DNA of 64,000 bases from Breviolum minutum Mf 1.05b.01 (Eukaryota > Sar > Dinophyceae > Suessiales > Symbiodiniaceae): contig DF239574.1 of the NCBI GenBank assembly GCA_000507305.1, positions 19,416-83,415 on the forward strand, written 5' to 3'. This document shows, in pieces, positions 34,201 to 45,855 of the stretch (the stretch's first letter is position 1; each line of letters opens with the position of its first letter). The position numbers and the translations under genes are program-made. The notes under the pieces were generated by a model. It ran no database searches, was not told the origin of the DNA, and worked only from the letters and a program-made list of their open reading frames with translations.

Positions 34201-34962
34201 AGCGAAGAATAATCGCGAAGATGTGGTGATCCTGTGACAAAGGGAAACCCATTCACTCCTCAAAACATCTCACAGATGCACTTTGAATCATCCTGTTCAG
34301 CCAGGTTTTCTTGGAAGAAGGCCTTCCCGCACTCTATCGTGGCATCAGCATGGAGCCGAGGGGAGATTTGCTGGTTTAAACGAGCCGTTGTGGATGCGTT
34401 TCATGTGGTTGTTGGTTTGTGGTTTTTGGTTTTTGTTGGTTGGGTCTTCCTCATCCTTTTGGAGGGAAGTCTTTTGTTTTTGAAACTTGTTGAAGTTGTC
34501 CCATTCACAATTTCACCCATTTTTCGGAACTGAAAGTGTGGGGTTTACGGCCACGAATGGCAGGAGATCATGAGAGGGATGACCCAATCCGCTGTCATGT
34601 TCGCTGTTAGACCCTCAGTTTAAGCGACCTGCACACTCACTGAAGTATTCAGCGAATCTCAGTTCTCATGACCATCTTGATTCAGAACATTTTTGTTTTT
34701 TAGCCGTGAGACTGTCAAAATTTGTGTTTTTTTTTGTGTTGGGGAGGTAAGATTCAAAAAAACAAATTGCATGATTGAAAAGACTGAAAGGCCGTAAATT
34801 TTACCCCCCCTCAAAACTGACATGGCAATGGAAAATCCACCGTTTGAAATCCTATTAGAAATGGGGATTTTCCGGCCAGCCATGTTAATTTTCGGGTGAT
34901 GTACCCGTTTTCTAGGTCATGGAGCGGATTCGATCTGTTGTTCGTGCAAAATTGTCACTCGG
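31300..34962 (+). CDS. Mitochondrial-carrier-like protein (SLC25 family), multi-exon, partial model
   Basis: Exon candidates with compatible phases: 31300-31361 (LYVLNYAAIKSLLR), 31865 to about 31883 (SVPVEAL), 32245-32304 (ALVVQLQTTSEANTWRLIHQ), 32834-32884 (PGIEFAFFDRIKSMILK), 33361-33438 (helix LIAFFLGAGVVVVVVALRVC), 33939-33977 (AKMAPNPTEALRK), 34305-34352 (VFLEEGLPALYRGISM), 34564-34605 (EIMRGMTQSAVMFA), and 34916 to about 34962 (VMERIRSVVRAKLS). EEGLPALYRG, R..TQS..MFA..E.. and the helix followed by a K/R at a fixed distance are carrier-family patterns. The PX[DE]XX[KR] signature is degenerate: ALRVCK in one repeat and PVEALA in another. The first exons could belong to something else, and a third carrier repeat was not found. 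The substrate cannot be guessed; the location would be the mitochondrial inner membrane. Confidence 0.5.
31711..31832. repeat. MITE-like palindromic element, family B copy
   Basis: ATACACCCCCGAAAATTAAC at the left and GTCAGTTTTTTGGGGTGTAT at the right. It ends 32 nt before the candidate exon at 31865. Confidence 0.8.
32367..32458. repeat. MITE-like palindromic element, family C, perfect termini
   Basis: CTCTGGTAAACTAACATAGC at the left; the right end is its exact complement, and the match extends to 26 nt. The centre is about 40 nt, AT-rich. Confidence 0.9.
34803..34903. repeat. MITE-like palindromic element, family C copy
   Basis: CCCCTCAAAACTGACATGGC at the left; GCCATGTTAATTTTCGGG at the right. 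It ends 12 nt before the acceptor of the carrier exon at 34916. Confidence 0.75.
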
Positions 34963-34967
34963 CCAAA

Positions 34968-35179
34968 CCCGTTGATGGAAGAAATGGCGCACCAGTTGAG
35001 GTTGGTGGTCTATCCAACTATCCCATTATTTACAAGGTTTTATCACCATCCCAGGTGGTTGTTTGGGATACTGTTGATGGCTGAAATCCTGCAGTTGATA
35101 GGTAGTTTATCCCACTATTTACAAGGTTTTATCACCATCCCAGGTGGTGATCGCCAGACTTCTGAACCATCAACAGTAT
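34968..35179. repeat. Two family A elements back to back
   Basis: The left unit starts GTTGATGGAAGAAATGGCGC, the right unit starts TACTGTTGATGGCTGAAATC, and the pair ends TTCTGAACCATCAACAGTA. Both carry the same internal TTTACAAGGTTTTATCACCA block in the same orientation. Confidence 0.8.
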
Positions 35180-37937
35180 ATTGAACAGATACTTATATAC
35201 TGTAGATAGTAGAAGAGCAATAGTAATTATAACGCCGAGAATGGTGACAATACTCATACTCATAATAACAATTTTATTTTACTACCTGGTCATCAATCAA
35301 ACACACCCTGGCTGGATTCTGAATGACTTGGTTGTCCCATTCTTTCGCCCTTTTTAATAAGGCAAACTTGACGCACCCCTGCAAGCTGTGACGTACGCAA
35401 TGACGCGTCGTGGATCTGAGAATCTGTGTGTTTCTTGGATCCTAAGAGAATCATTTTGCAAATTCAGGGCAGCACAAAAAACCCGAAGATGTTCGATCTT
35501 CGTACCCAAGGGTAGTGGATATCATGACTCAGTCATGCCTTTGCCAAGAGATGGCTGTCCAGGAAAAAAAGGTGCCTAGCAGATTTGGGAGGAAATTTGT
35601 CGCATGTAGAGTCTGCCACCATCCGAAATTTCTGCAAATCAGAGTTAACTACTCGTCGGACATGAGACTTGTTGAACTTGTTGCATCAAGTCCCAGATGG
35701 TGATTTTCCAGCCTAGACTTGCCTATAGACAAGATTAAGAAGATGTAAAAACAAAGCATGCGACAAAAATGTCCCAAACAACCACCTGGGATGTTTTGGA
35801 AACCTTGTAGATAATGGGATTTCAACTTCCAACCTCAACACGTTTTCTCGCTGGATTACCCAAGAAGTTTTTGACAACATGTTTGCTGATGCAACAAAAC
35901 CAAACACAACGAAAATCGATGGCTACGCCACTTGATGTGCCATGCTCGAGTCATTTAGGAGTCGGGTAGGGTTGATGATTTGGTCGAAGATTTCCTTATC
36001 CATTGGGTTTTCGTGCCTTGTTTTTTGGAAAAAAAATCATACCTTTGAAACACTGTGGTGAAGAAATTATATAATAATAATAACTTTTGCAAAATGGACC
36101 ATTTAAAGATGCTCTAAAAAAAATAGGGGCATTTCAAGTGGGAGCGGAGACAACTCAAATGAATACATGGTGATTCTTCTGTAGGAGACCCAGAGATGGC
36201 GGCTCGCCATTCCGTGGGAGTCTGAATCTGACCTTGGATTTTCGGATTCATGCTGCATGAAAGCTGAGGTGCCTTTTTTTTGTATGTCAGATTTGCACTC
36301 CCAAGATTATATATATACGTATATATGTGATATATGATATATACATGGCATCAACATCCAAGAGGTAAAAGATGGTAAACGCCTATTTTTGTTAAACTTC
36401 AAGATTTGTTTCAAAAAAACCACTTAAAATTCAACATCTTTTTCCTTCGGTTGCGACTGACTTAATTTCCGTGGATTGTTTTCAGGAAGCGCTTCGGGAT
36501 CTACAAGAGTTTGTCCAAAGCAGACAGCCTGGAACACTTAGGGGAGGCGTTTTTTTTTTGATGTTTTTTTTTTTCACCCCTCACCAGTGAAGGTGTTTTT
36601 TTGGGGGTTGGTGGGAAAAAAACCAATGAACAAACTTAAGTGAAGCTGAGAGCTGACACATTGAAGTTATTGAAGATTTTGAATTTCAGTTGTTTCTCAT
36701 CTTGTTGGTGAAGAAAAATGATGGCAGCAACGTTCCCGCTTTCCGATGGCAACCTGTAACTTTCAGCAAATTAGGATTCCCTATTTGGGGCCAAAGAGCG
36801 GACCTCAGAGTTTTGGAGAGGCAACAGGATTGGCCAAATTTCGCATTTTTTTCATGAAAGGTTTCTCTATGTACACCACTGAAAACTAACATGGAACCCA
36901 AAAAAATGAAGGTTTGGAAGATGAGGTTCCTTTTCAAAAGCGTGATTTTTTCAGGTTCCATGTTAGGTTTGTTGGGGTGTAACCAGCAGCAATATGATGC
37001 AGTAGAACCAGGTATTCCCGGATTCTGCTACAGAAACTTGGAGTACAGATCAGCACCACCGAAAGGCGGGGTTTACAGCCTGTCAATATTTGGTGCAAGC
37101 ACAAGGCAGTATGAAGTAACTGGCGTTTTGTTTTGATGGTGCATCCCGAAAACTAATGATTTTCCTTGTAGTGAGTGTACTAAATATGATGAAACATAAA
37201 GACTTACCGTGTTCACACATTTTCAGCTGTGTTGCAAACAACAGCCAAACAATGCGGATGTTAGTGTCGAGGGCGTGCGAGTGGGCGGATGAAGGTCGTT
37301 ACCTGATCCGAGAGGTGCGACAAGATAAACAGGAGTGGAAATACTCGCACCTGAATCCAGACTGTAAGGATTCAACAAGACTATAGCTAAAGTATATCCA
37401 GACAGACCTTACCCTCCCTGAAACTAACAGTTCACCCCTGAAAATAGTTCACCCCAGTTGTCCCAAAAAGGAAATGAACATCTTCCAAGCATCTATTTTA
37501 GGGAGGGTATTACCCGAAGTTCTTGGCACTTACCATGCCAGACGGTGATGAAGTACCACACGTCAATCTGTGATTCTTCCAGGTGATATTGTCTCAACAA
37601 GATGAGCAGCGAAGATGTGCGAATGACTTGGAGGAAAAATGGAAACTGCAAATGACCACATGTGAAACACGGCATCCTTGGCAAGTTGAGATACGCTTGA
37701 TGGTTCAGAAATCTGGCTAAACACCTGAGATGTATAAAACCACTGTCAATAATAATAACTGGTGCAGGATTTCGGTCATCAACAGTATCACCCCACATGA
37801 AATAGGATTGCTTGAATAGGTACATGCCTCCCATATTTTCCGATCTTGCAATTTCGAATGGTCTCAGTTGTCTTTGGGGTTGATGCTTCAGATGATGAGA
37901 ACAAGTCGATTTCAACCTGCGTGAACAATCTCCCGGA
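35180..37937. other. No confident gene; isolated exon-like pieces
   Basis: Candidate coding pieces on the + strand at 36486-36545 (EALRDLQEFVQSRQPGTLRG) and 37225-37361 (NNSQTMRMLVSRACEWADEG, then RYLIREVRQDKQEWKYSHLN). I recognise neither. Repeats: family A (35760-35860, 37690-37789), family B (36872-36981), and a family D palindrome at about 37422-37503 (ACCCTCCCTGAAACTAACAG). Confidence 0.35.
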
Positions 37938-38018
37938 ATGTCCACAGAGAGCTGGCTCGAAGGGGGGACTTCGAGCATTATTGCCGCATCATCCCCCGTG
38001 GCCCCCGCCGAAAACACC

Positions 38019-41000
38019 ATGGCGGTGACCATCAAGACCAATCTGGGTCCACTGAAGGCGCCAAACCTTGGAGCTAAAAATGTTAAAACAACAACGGCTG
38101 CAAGGGTTTACGATTGGAACAACGGATCGAGGTTTTGCCGGCGGCTTTTTTCATGTTTTTTTTGGTGGAGACTTATAGGAGTTGCCAGAAGTCTCCACAT
38201 CTGATTGATTTTTTTGCGTTGTATTCTGAGAAATTATTATGAATATATGCTGATTTGTCTTTCTGGTAATTTTCCCATGGGCATTTCAATATCAGATTGA
38301 AATCAAATGGTATATTCTCCATTGCGCCTGAAGAAATTACAATGAGATCATGGGAATCCTCCCATGATCCCTACAACTGGGGAAGTTTCCAGGAGTGTAC
38401 AAAAACAAATGCAGGGTACTCGGGGAGAGCAAGCAGAGATGGCAACTAAACTTATATTTTCTCAGAAGTGTTTTTGTTAAATAAATAATCTTCTAAGTAG
38501 GTTGAAATCACACCTTTGTCTTTAAACACACATCTTTTCTAAGTAGGGTAAAATCACACCAGTTACTATCTGACTTAAAGAAAACTAAGTATCCTGCAAA
38601 CTGCCACCTTGCATCTGGTTCCACCTTCAGGTGGAGCTCTTTTGCGCTCAGACACCCAAGACCTGTAAGAACTTCTTGGCCCTGGCAGCTTCAGGCCGGC
38701 GGCCAACCCCGAAACTGTGTGGGAACCTTGTCACCCTTCCCCCCCCCAAAAAAAATCACCAGCACCTTTCCAGGAATCTGAACATCCAAAAATGGATTTT
38801 GGTTGGCGTCAATTTTACTCACTGTTTGAAGTTTGACCTGATTTTGTTGCCAGATTCTTCGTTGAAAAACGTGGCCAGGATACTATGACAATACCAACTT
38901 TCACAGAAACATCAAGGGCTTCATGATCCAGGCTCGTTTTTGTTTTTCACACTCAGCACCTAAGGGGCAAGAGGATGGATTGAGGTGACTGTGGATGATT
39001 TGGCGACTTCATTCAGAAATCAGTGAATGAAGATAGCCTTTGGCAGAGTTTTCCAATGACAAAGACTAGGTGATGTTTGAAAAGTTAGGTTGTTTCTAGT
39101 TATTTGGTTTCAACCCATCTGAAAAATATTCGTCAAAATGGATCATTTCGGCATTTTTTTCGGGGTGAATAGAAAACATATTTGAGTTGCCACCAACCAC
39201 CACCTGGTTATTATTATTATTATTATTATTATTATACCCCTTCTCCCTTTTCACTCACCACAACCCAACTTTCAACCTCCAAACATCGCATTAAACCACC
39301 ACGACCACCACCTAGTTGGGTTGTTTTCCCAGGAAATGCTCCACAACCTGCCAGGGTGGCGATCCTACCGGCACTGGAAAGGGTGGTCAAAGTATCTATG
39401 GCGGCTACTTTGAGGACTTGGGCTGGCATTGGTTTTGTTTTTTCAAGATGAAGGTAGCCACAGATTCAGAAACATTTTTTTGCATAATACAACATATGTA
39501 TATATATATACACATTTTCTCTCTCTCTCTCTATATATATATATTATATTGTTCATATGACACATATTTACAATAATACAACATATGTATATATATATAT
39601 ATATACACATTTTCTCTCTCTCTCTCTATATCACGAAAGCGAGATCTGAAGGATCTCAGCTGAAGTTCTCATTTATCAATATTTCAATTGACTGGGGGAG
39701 GTTCATTTTGAGTGATTTCAGTCGCTTGTCAATTAGGAATTGATCAAAATTGACCAAGGGGGGGGTCTCGTCAAGGGGGGCCCCCCCCCCTTTATTGATT
39801 TTGATCAATCTTTTGACCCCCCCTCCCCCCCTTGCATTGACGGCCTTTAGAATTGATCAAATGGATTGAGGGGGGGGGGGGGGCCCCCTCCCCCCCTCAA
39901 TACCAAAAAATCTTCAACCCTAAGGCATGTTGTGGCCCAACTACTTGTTGTTGTTGTTTNNNNNNNNNNNNNNNNNNNNNNNNNNNNNNNNNNNNNNNNN
40001 NNNNNNNNNNNNNNNNNNNNNNNNNNNNNNNNNNNNNNNNNNNNNNNNNNNNNNNNNNNNNNNNNNNNNNNNNNNNNNNNNNNNNNNNNNNNNNNNNNNN
40101 NNNNNNNNNNNNNNNNNNNNNNNNNNNNNNNNNNNNNNNNNNNNNNNNNNNNNNNNNNNNNNNNNNNNNNNNNNNNNNNNNNNNNNNNNNNNNNNNNNNN
40201 NNNNNNNNNNNNNNNNNNNNNNNNNNNNNNNNNNNNNNNNNNNNNNNNNNNNNNNNNNNNNNNNNNNNNNNNNNNNNNNNNNNNNNNNNNNNNNNNNNNN
40301 NNNNNNNNNNNNNNNNNNNNNNNNNNNNNNNNNNNNNNNNNNNNNNNNNNNNNNNNNNNNNNNNNNNNNNNNNNNNNNNNNNNNNNNNNNNNNNNNNNNN
40401 TGGTGGTGGTGGTGGTGGTGGTGGTGGTGGTATTGGTGTTTTTGTTGTTTTTGTTGCTGTTGCTGTTCTTGTTTTCCTAATCCTTAAGGCCTGCTGTGGC
40501 CCCACTTGTTTTTATTCTTGTTCTTGTTCTTGTTCTTCTTCTTCTTCTTTTTCTTCTTCTTCTTCTTCTTCTTGTTGTTGTTGTTGTTGTTGTTGTTGTG
40601 AAAAATGTTGTTGTTGTGAAAAAAAGAGCATGCAGTGAGCTTGCGTCCACACCTTGTTCTCAAGTATATATATATATATTATATTGTTCATATGTCACAT
40701 ATTTACACTTAAACATATCATACACATTTGATATCCATGTGGTCATTCATGTGAGTTTCGTGAGTTTCGAGTTTCGTGACTTTCCTTTTGGGTGAGCTGC
40801 ATGGAGTGTTCTTTCATATCCAGCTGCCATGGATTTGGAGGATGAGTTCGTGTCGACCTTGAAGCATGAGAGAAGAGGTCTGGAGCTCTTTCAAAGATAA
40901 GAATATATATATATATGCAGATATGTGTATTTTATAGATTAACTGAGCATTCGGTTCTATGATCTATGTTTGAAATCCCAAAATTCTTTTGCTGTTTTTG

Positions 41001-42048
41001 TTTTTTTCAGTTCTTCAAGTTGATTTGTTGACTTGATGGGATGTCATTTTCAATGCAGCCAGCCTGCTGTTTTTTCAGGTTGCTTGTCAATGGTAAACAC
41101 TGGTCCAAATACCAACGGCAGCCAATTCTTCATCACGTGACCCAATTGTTTTCGTCATAGCAAAATATAGGTTGGTTGCATCGACCAATGAAGAGCAGAT
41201 GGCGGCAGGTACTCCAGACAGCCTCACTTGAATGGTGTGTACACCACCTTTGGTAGGTGCAAAGACAGCTTGATGCATGATTTTTTGAAAGTGAAGCGTG
41301 TTTATTGAGCAAAGGTGAAGATAATTTTAAGACTTACTAAGTAATCCTCTATTCAAACACTCAATACTTTGACCTGGCGCATTTCTTCTGAAAGTGTTTG
41401 TTTGGTTGCTTGATCACTGGGAGTGTTTTTGTTTTTTTTGCCAGGCTGATTGATGGCTTAGACACCTTAGACAAGATGGAGAAGGAGAGGGACCTGGCGA
41501 TTTTCAGCTCTTGAAGGGATTTCTTTGAAGTCACAAGAAGAAGCGTTTCGACTTTTTGCTACAAGAACAAAACTGCCAGTGTTGACATCTTCTCCCCCAA
41601 AGTTTCTTTGTAGGTGGTGGTTTGAAATATATATATATATATTCATATATTTTTCAAAATTCCTTGGACCCTTGGTGAAATGATCCAACTTTGACTGACC
41701 TATTTTTTCTAGTCGGGTGGGTTGAAACCAACGCATGGCCGATGTTTCAGGAACCGATCAATGCCAAGAATCGGCCCATGAGACCCATCAAGGTGGAGGT
41801 CGTGGTCGCCACGCAGCGATTGGTTGATGGTTCAGAGTCGAGAGTGTTGCGTTGACGTTGTTTTTTTTGGTTGTTACCCGTTACTTGAAACTAACAGCAA
41901 ACACCCCTGAAAATGGATGCTTGGAATACGATTGTTTCGTTTTTTTGGGGGGGTCCAAGTTTCACGGGTTTTTTTGATCAGCTTATGCCGCTGCCAGAGC
42001 ATCGTCATCCACGCCAATCCCATTGCAGATGAGGAGGCACAGCAATGA
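38019..42048 (+). CDS. PPIL3: Cyclophilin-type peptidyl-prolyl isomerase, PPIL3-like, ten exons
   Basis: Complete reconstruction, 165 aa, in frame: 38019-38057, 38631-38694, 38879-38931, 39355-39414, 40841-40877, 41079-41136, 41209-41256, 41445-41484, 41751-41798, 41998-42048. Donors are GC, GC, GC, GA, GT, GT, GT, GA, GT; acceptors are AG, followed by G in eight of nine. Motifs in order: [113 protein letters not shown] before the stop. FHR and GSQFFIT supply the catalytic Arg, Gln and Phe; the usual Trp is His (QPHL), as in PPIL3. PPIL3 proteins are about 161 aa and linked to the spliceosome. An upstream in-frame ATG (37938) would add 27 residues; 38019 fits the family start better. The N gap lies in intron 4. 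Confidence 0.93.
39760..39897. repeat. Alternating G and C homopolymer tracts
   Basis: GGGGGGG, GGGGGGCCCCCCCCCC, CCCCCCC(T)CCCCCCC and a 14-nt G run followed by CCCCCTCCCCCC, interleaved with TTGATCAA-like segments (TTGATCAAAATTGACC, GATTTTGATCAATC, AATTGATCAAATGG). Strongly self-complementary; it sits just left of the N gap. Confidence 0.85.
39960..40400. other. Assembly gap (441 N) in PPIL3 intron 4
   Basis: Flanked by TTG units on the left and (TGG)n on the right (40401-40430), followed by (TTCTTG)n, (TTC)n and (TTG)n to about 40620, so the gap is a simple-repeat failure. Confidence 0.98.
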
Positions 42049-42216
42049 GTGGGCCTTCCAATGTACACAACGGACAAACGCGCCGACGTAGCTAGGGTAT
42101 AGGCGGTGGTGAGGACAGTAGGTGTTGGTAGCCTATAGAATTTCAAATTTTTTCTGCTTGCTGCATCTCTGTGAGACACGTTGTCACAGCTCTGACGCAC
42201 AATTTTGCTGTCCCAG
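42049..42216. other. Short intergenic stretch after PPIL3
   Basis: Only 168 nt separate the PPIL3 stop from the next candidate exon on the same strand. No terminator or promoter motif is recognised. Confidence 0.4.
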
Positions 42217-45200
42217 CCACCCTGCGCTTTGCAACAGCCCATTTGGGACAGCGCACGGCCAACAAGAGCCCAGAAGCAACGGCCCTGACGCGAGAACAAA
42301 AAGGTTGGAATCCTAGAAGGGTTTGCGATTTATGATAAATGTCATCATGTGTAGGGGCTTAACGTGATTTTAAGCATCCTTTTGAAGTGATATTTTAGAT
42401 TCAGATATGTTTAACGAGGACCAAACGAAGCAAACCTCCTTCCCCGTCCGTTCCGTAGCTGTGAACTCGAGGGTCTGACACACCCGCGGCTGATGTCGTT
42501 TGTTCCGGTGCGTGGGCTGTGTGCCCAGGTGGGGCTCCCAGCACCGAACGACTAGCTATAGAAATCTTTCTCCATAGCGCATTGACATGTTGATTTTTAT
42601 GATACAGGATATCCACATACAGATCCTACATGGTTAATGATTTGATTTTATGATCCGCAATTCCTCCCATCGGCCGCAGGCGGTTTTGAGATGCCGTGGG
42701 ACACAGGAGCGTTTGGGATGATGGAGCACGGGATAGCAACTTGCACATAGCTATGGGGATCATCAAAATGAAACAACGAGGGGAGAATCATAAGGGTCCC
42801 GGTCCCGGAGGTGCTTTTTTCATCTTATTGGTTCGATGTTGGTGATCATAGTGAGGAACACATTTCTTAATGGGCAAGCTTAGTCCACCAGTTGATGTTT
42901 TTCGCACATATCAATACATATGTATATAATTCTAGACATCACATCAATTACATACTGTTGGTGGTTCACAAATCCTGCACCAGTGGATGTTGGTACTTTA
43001 TCCGATTTATTTATTGACGACGGGTTTTATTAACATCCAGACGGTGGTTGTTCGGGATTTCTGAAGCATCAACGCGTGTTTTTTTGGGTTATCCCAACCT
43101 GCCCGTCAACCGTGATGCCAGGGTCGACCCGCTAGTAGCTTAGCCTCCTTGGTTTGTCAGGTGGGACCCGGGGGGAAGATATCTGGTGTTGGGGGTCCAA
43201 CCTTTCTAACCTTTCACCACACCCCCAAAAAAAAGGGAGGAGGGGCTTGAATTGAAGATTTTCCCCCTCAAAAAAGGTACATATCCCAAGTTGGGGAAAA
43301 GGAAAAAACAATACGAATTCTTCAAAAGTGCGGGAAAAAGGATGGAAAAAAAGGCATACTGTATGTTTTTGGGATCTACACCTCCCGCACCCAGGATGCC
43401 AGTCACAAGTCGTGAAGGTTTCTGGTTTTTGGGGATTCCTGGTGGGTTTTCCGAGGGAAATCCGCATCCTGGGCTTTTCAGGGTCGTGGGTCGGTCGTTG
43501 TGACCCTTGGTACAGGCCGAGAAAAAGAACACCACTGCGGTTGCAGCACCGAAGCAAGGCCAAATACCAAGTCAATGTACTGTTGATGGCTGAAAATCCG
43601 GTAAACTCAACAGTTGAGGTGAAGGTAGGTAGTTTATCTATCTACCATGTATTTACGACGGGTTTTTTTTATTAACATCCCAGTCAGGTGGTTGGGAATG
43701 GGATGTCTGAAGCAGCATCAACAGTAGCACTGGGGAACTCATGAGTTATGTGGAAATCTTCACGTCTCCAAGTTCTCTCTCTCCGAACCCCTGCATCATG
43801 CATGCCGATTTCGATGAGGTGTTCGCTGGACCTTCGGGGAAATTGAAGAAAGAGCTTGGTGACTTAGATTCGGCTGTTTGATGTTGCAGCGAGTTCTTTT
43901 TTTTGGTTTTCTAAGAAGGTTGGACTGTAAATATCTGAATGTCTTGGTGATTTTGGTCTTTGAGGAAACTTCTGAAAATTTCCTCATGATCCGTTTGATG
44001 AATGACTTGCCATTTCCGTTTCTTTTGTTGTTTCTTGTTTTCCACATTGTGTATAGGTAACAATTATTGGGGAAATGATTGGAGTCTTGAATTTTTTGTT
44101 TGGAGAGATTTTGATGAAAACGACTATGCCTCTGCGAAGCAGCTTCCATTGAAAGCACTAGGATAGCAAGGGTTGGGGGGGAACCGTTGCACACTCAAAT
44201 CGAAAAAGGCTGGACGTGTTGCCGCTGGTTTGGCCAAGCATGGCGTGACAAGCCAGTTCCCAAGTTCAAGGTTTTGAGTCACCTTGTGGGGACTGATCCA
44301 CCCAAAATGCCAAGTCAGAATCAGCGACCGGATTCCAGTTTTGCTCAAGTCGCGTGGAAAATCATTATCTCATACTATCTCATACTATCTGGCTTCTCGA
44401 TTTTTTTTCCCACAGACTTCTCAACTAATTTTTGAAGTGTTGGTTTGGGGGTTTAGGTGGTTTGGGATTCTTTTCAGGCTTCAGAAATATTTTCCCGGAT
44501 TCTTCCATGGCTTTCATGTTCGGGGGATCCCAGGAATCCTGAGGCATCAACCCAAACCAACAATTAACCATTATCAATGGAGTTTCCTGGTTCCCTTAAT
44601 AGGTGGTAGGTACCATATAATCCCCCAATTGGCAGTATATACCACTTATATACTGCCAATTTGGGGGATTACAGGGTACTTACCACCTATTAAGGGAACC
44701 AGAAACAACCATTGACATTAGCTGAATTTCATGGGATGATCCCGGGGATCCGTTTCCACCAACGATTCCGAGCTTAGGAGGTAGCACGGTGGTTACAGAC
44801 CTGCCGAACTCGGTGGAGAATTTATTGCTGCAGGTGTCATGTTCATGGTTGGGTGCAGCAGTAGCTACTGCCAAGGACTGGATGTGATGGGAAGTGATGA
44901 AGTGATGGGAGATTGAAATAGAATTTGTGGGTCTTCCCAAAGATTTCCAGCATATTTGCAGATGTTGGATGTTTTTTGTTGGTTTTCTGTGTGTGTGCGG
45001 ACTGCACCCCGCCCACCTTTTGGGAAAGATTGTGGGTCCCATGGTTTTGCAACGCTTTTCTCGGAGGACGAGAGTCAACTGGCAGAGCTGCAAAAAGTCG
45101 CGGATTTGAGACTAGCCGGTTGGACTCAGAGACTTGAGAACGTGTAAGTGACATTTGGTTACTTTGAGGCATGACTTCCTAAAATGACAGTGGTGCGACC

Positions 45201-45855
45201 TTCGCAAAACCTGCGTTTCGATCAACGGCCTAGTTGACATGCACCACAAGCCTTGGCTTGCTAAAAAGATGAAAAAACCAATAAGGCCGTTACTCATACA
45301 GCAGGAGATTCGGTGAATGCCGTATTGGTGTAGGACTCAGGATCCCATTGAAACGATGATAGGGATGGCTGGCTCGCTTTATGCGTAGGTTAGCTGCGTA
45401 GTTGAGGCAAGATATCCATTGCCAGCATCTCCAGTCGTCATTGAGGCATGATTTTTCTGTGGGTTGCGTGCGGGATGATACATTCAAAGTCTTTGGTAAG
45501 ATATATGCAACATCATGAAAACAAATGATACCATGGCTGAAAAATTCAGGTAGCAGAACCCATCATCATTGCCGAATGGAAAAGATGAACACAGAATAAA
45601 TAAAAACTCCGCATGAAACACTTGGAGAGGGTTTAAAATTCACAAACTCCACTACCCTCCGGTAAAGAAAAATATAACCATAGAAAATCCCCACTTTGCC
45701 TGGTTAAATACCCATCAAAATGGTGGATTTTCCATGGCGCCATGTCAGTTTCCCGGAGGGTTTCCATTCGATCGAGATCCTGCAGGACTTGAATGGGGAG
45801 TTGATACCCTTAGCAACCACTGGTGCCAGCATTCCCACGCTGGAGACACCGAAAG
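42217..45855 (+). CDS. Unrecognised multi-exon gene
   Basis: Exon candidates: 42217-42303 (TLRFATAHLGQRTANKSPEA, then TALTREQK), 42680 to about 42732 (GGFEMPWDTGAFGMMEHG, phase-compatible with the previous), 43516-43558 (AEKKNTTAVAAPKQ), 43798 to about 43871 (MHADFDEVFAGPSGKLKKEL), about 44198-44272 (SKKAGRVAAGLAKHGVTSQF), 45067-45141 (DESQLAELQKVADLRLAGWT), 45786-45855 (DLNGELIPLATTGASIPTLE). The pieces are soluble, charged and partly helical. I cannot name a family, and more than one gene may be involved. Family A elements lie in two introns (42954-43074, 43577-43728), a large palindrome in another (44587-44706), and a family C element directly precedes the last exon. Confidence 0.4.
44587..44706. 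repeat. Near-perfect long palindrome, family F
   Basis: Left arm TTTCCTGGTTCCCTTAATAG... through TCCCCCAATTGGCAGTATAT; right arm ATATACTGCCAATTTGGGGG... to TAAGGGAACCAGAAA. Arms of roughly 55-60 nt with few mismatches and a loop of only about six bases (CCACTT). No second copy was noticed in the window. Confidence 0.9.
45654..45766. repeat. MITE-like palindromic element, family C copy
   Basis: ACCCTCCGGTAAAGAAAAAT at the left; GCCATGTCAGTTTCCCGGAGGGT at the right. It ends about 20 nt before the acceptor of the exon at 45786. Confidence 0.75.

Noticed and set aside
37938-38018. Upstream in-frame ATG for the cyclophilin
   Set aside because: The extra 27 residues are low-complexity (SSIIAASSPVAPAEN) and the family starts at the equivalent of MAVTIKTN; kept only as an alternative.
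39853-40638. 261-codon ORF spanning the N gap
   Set aside because: It is made of Ns, G/C homopolymers and simple repeats, and lies in the intron of the cyclophilin gene.
44340-44352. TTGCTCAAG as a spliced-leader relict
   Set aside because: It lacks the GGCTCAAG end and has no gene start behind it.
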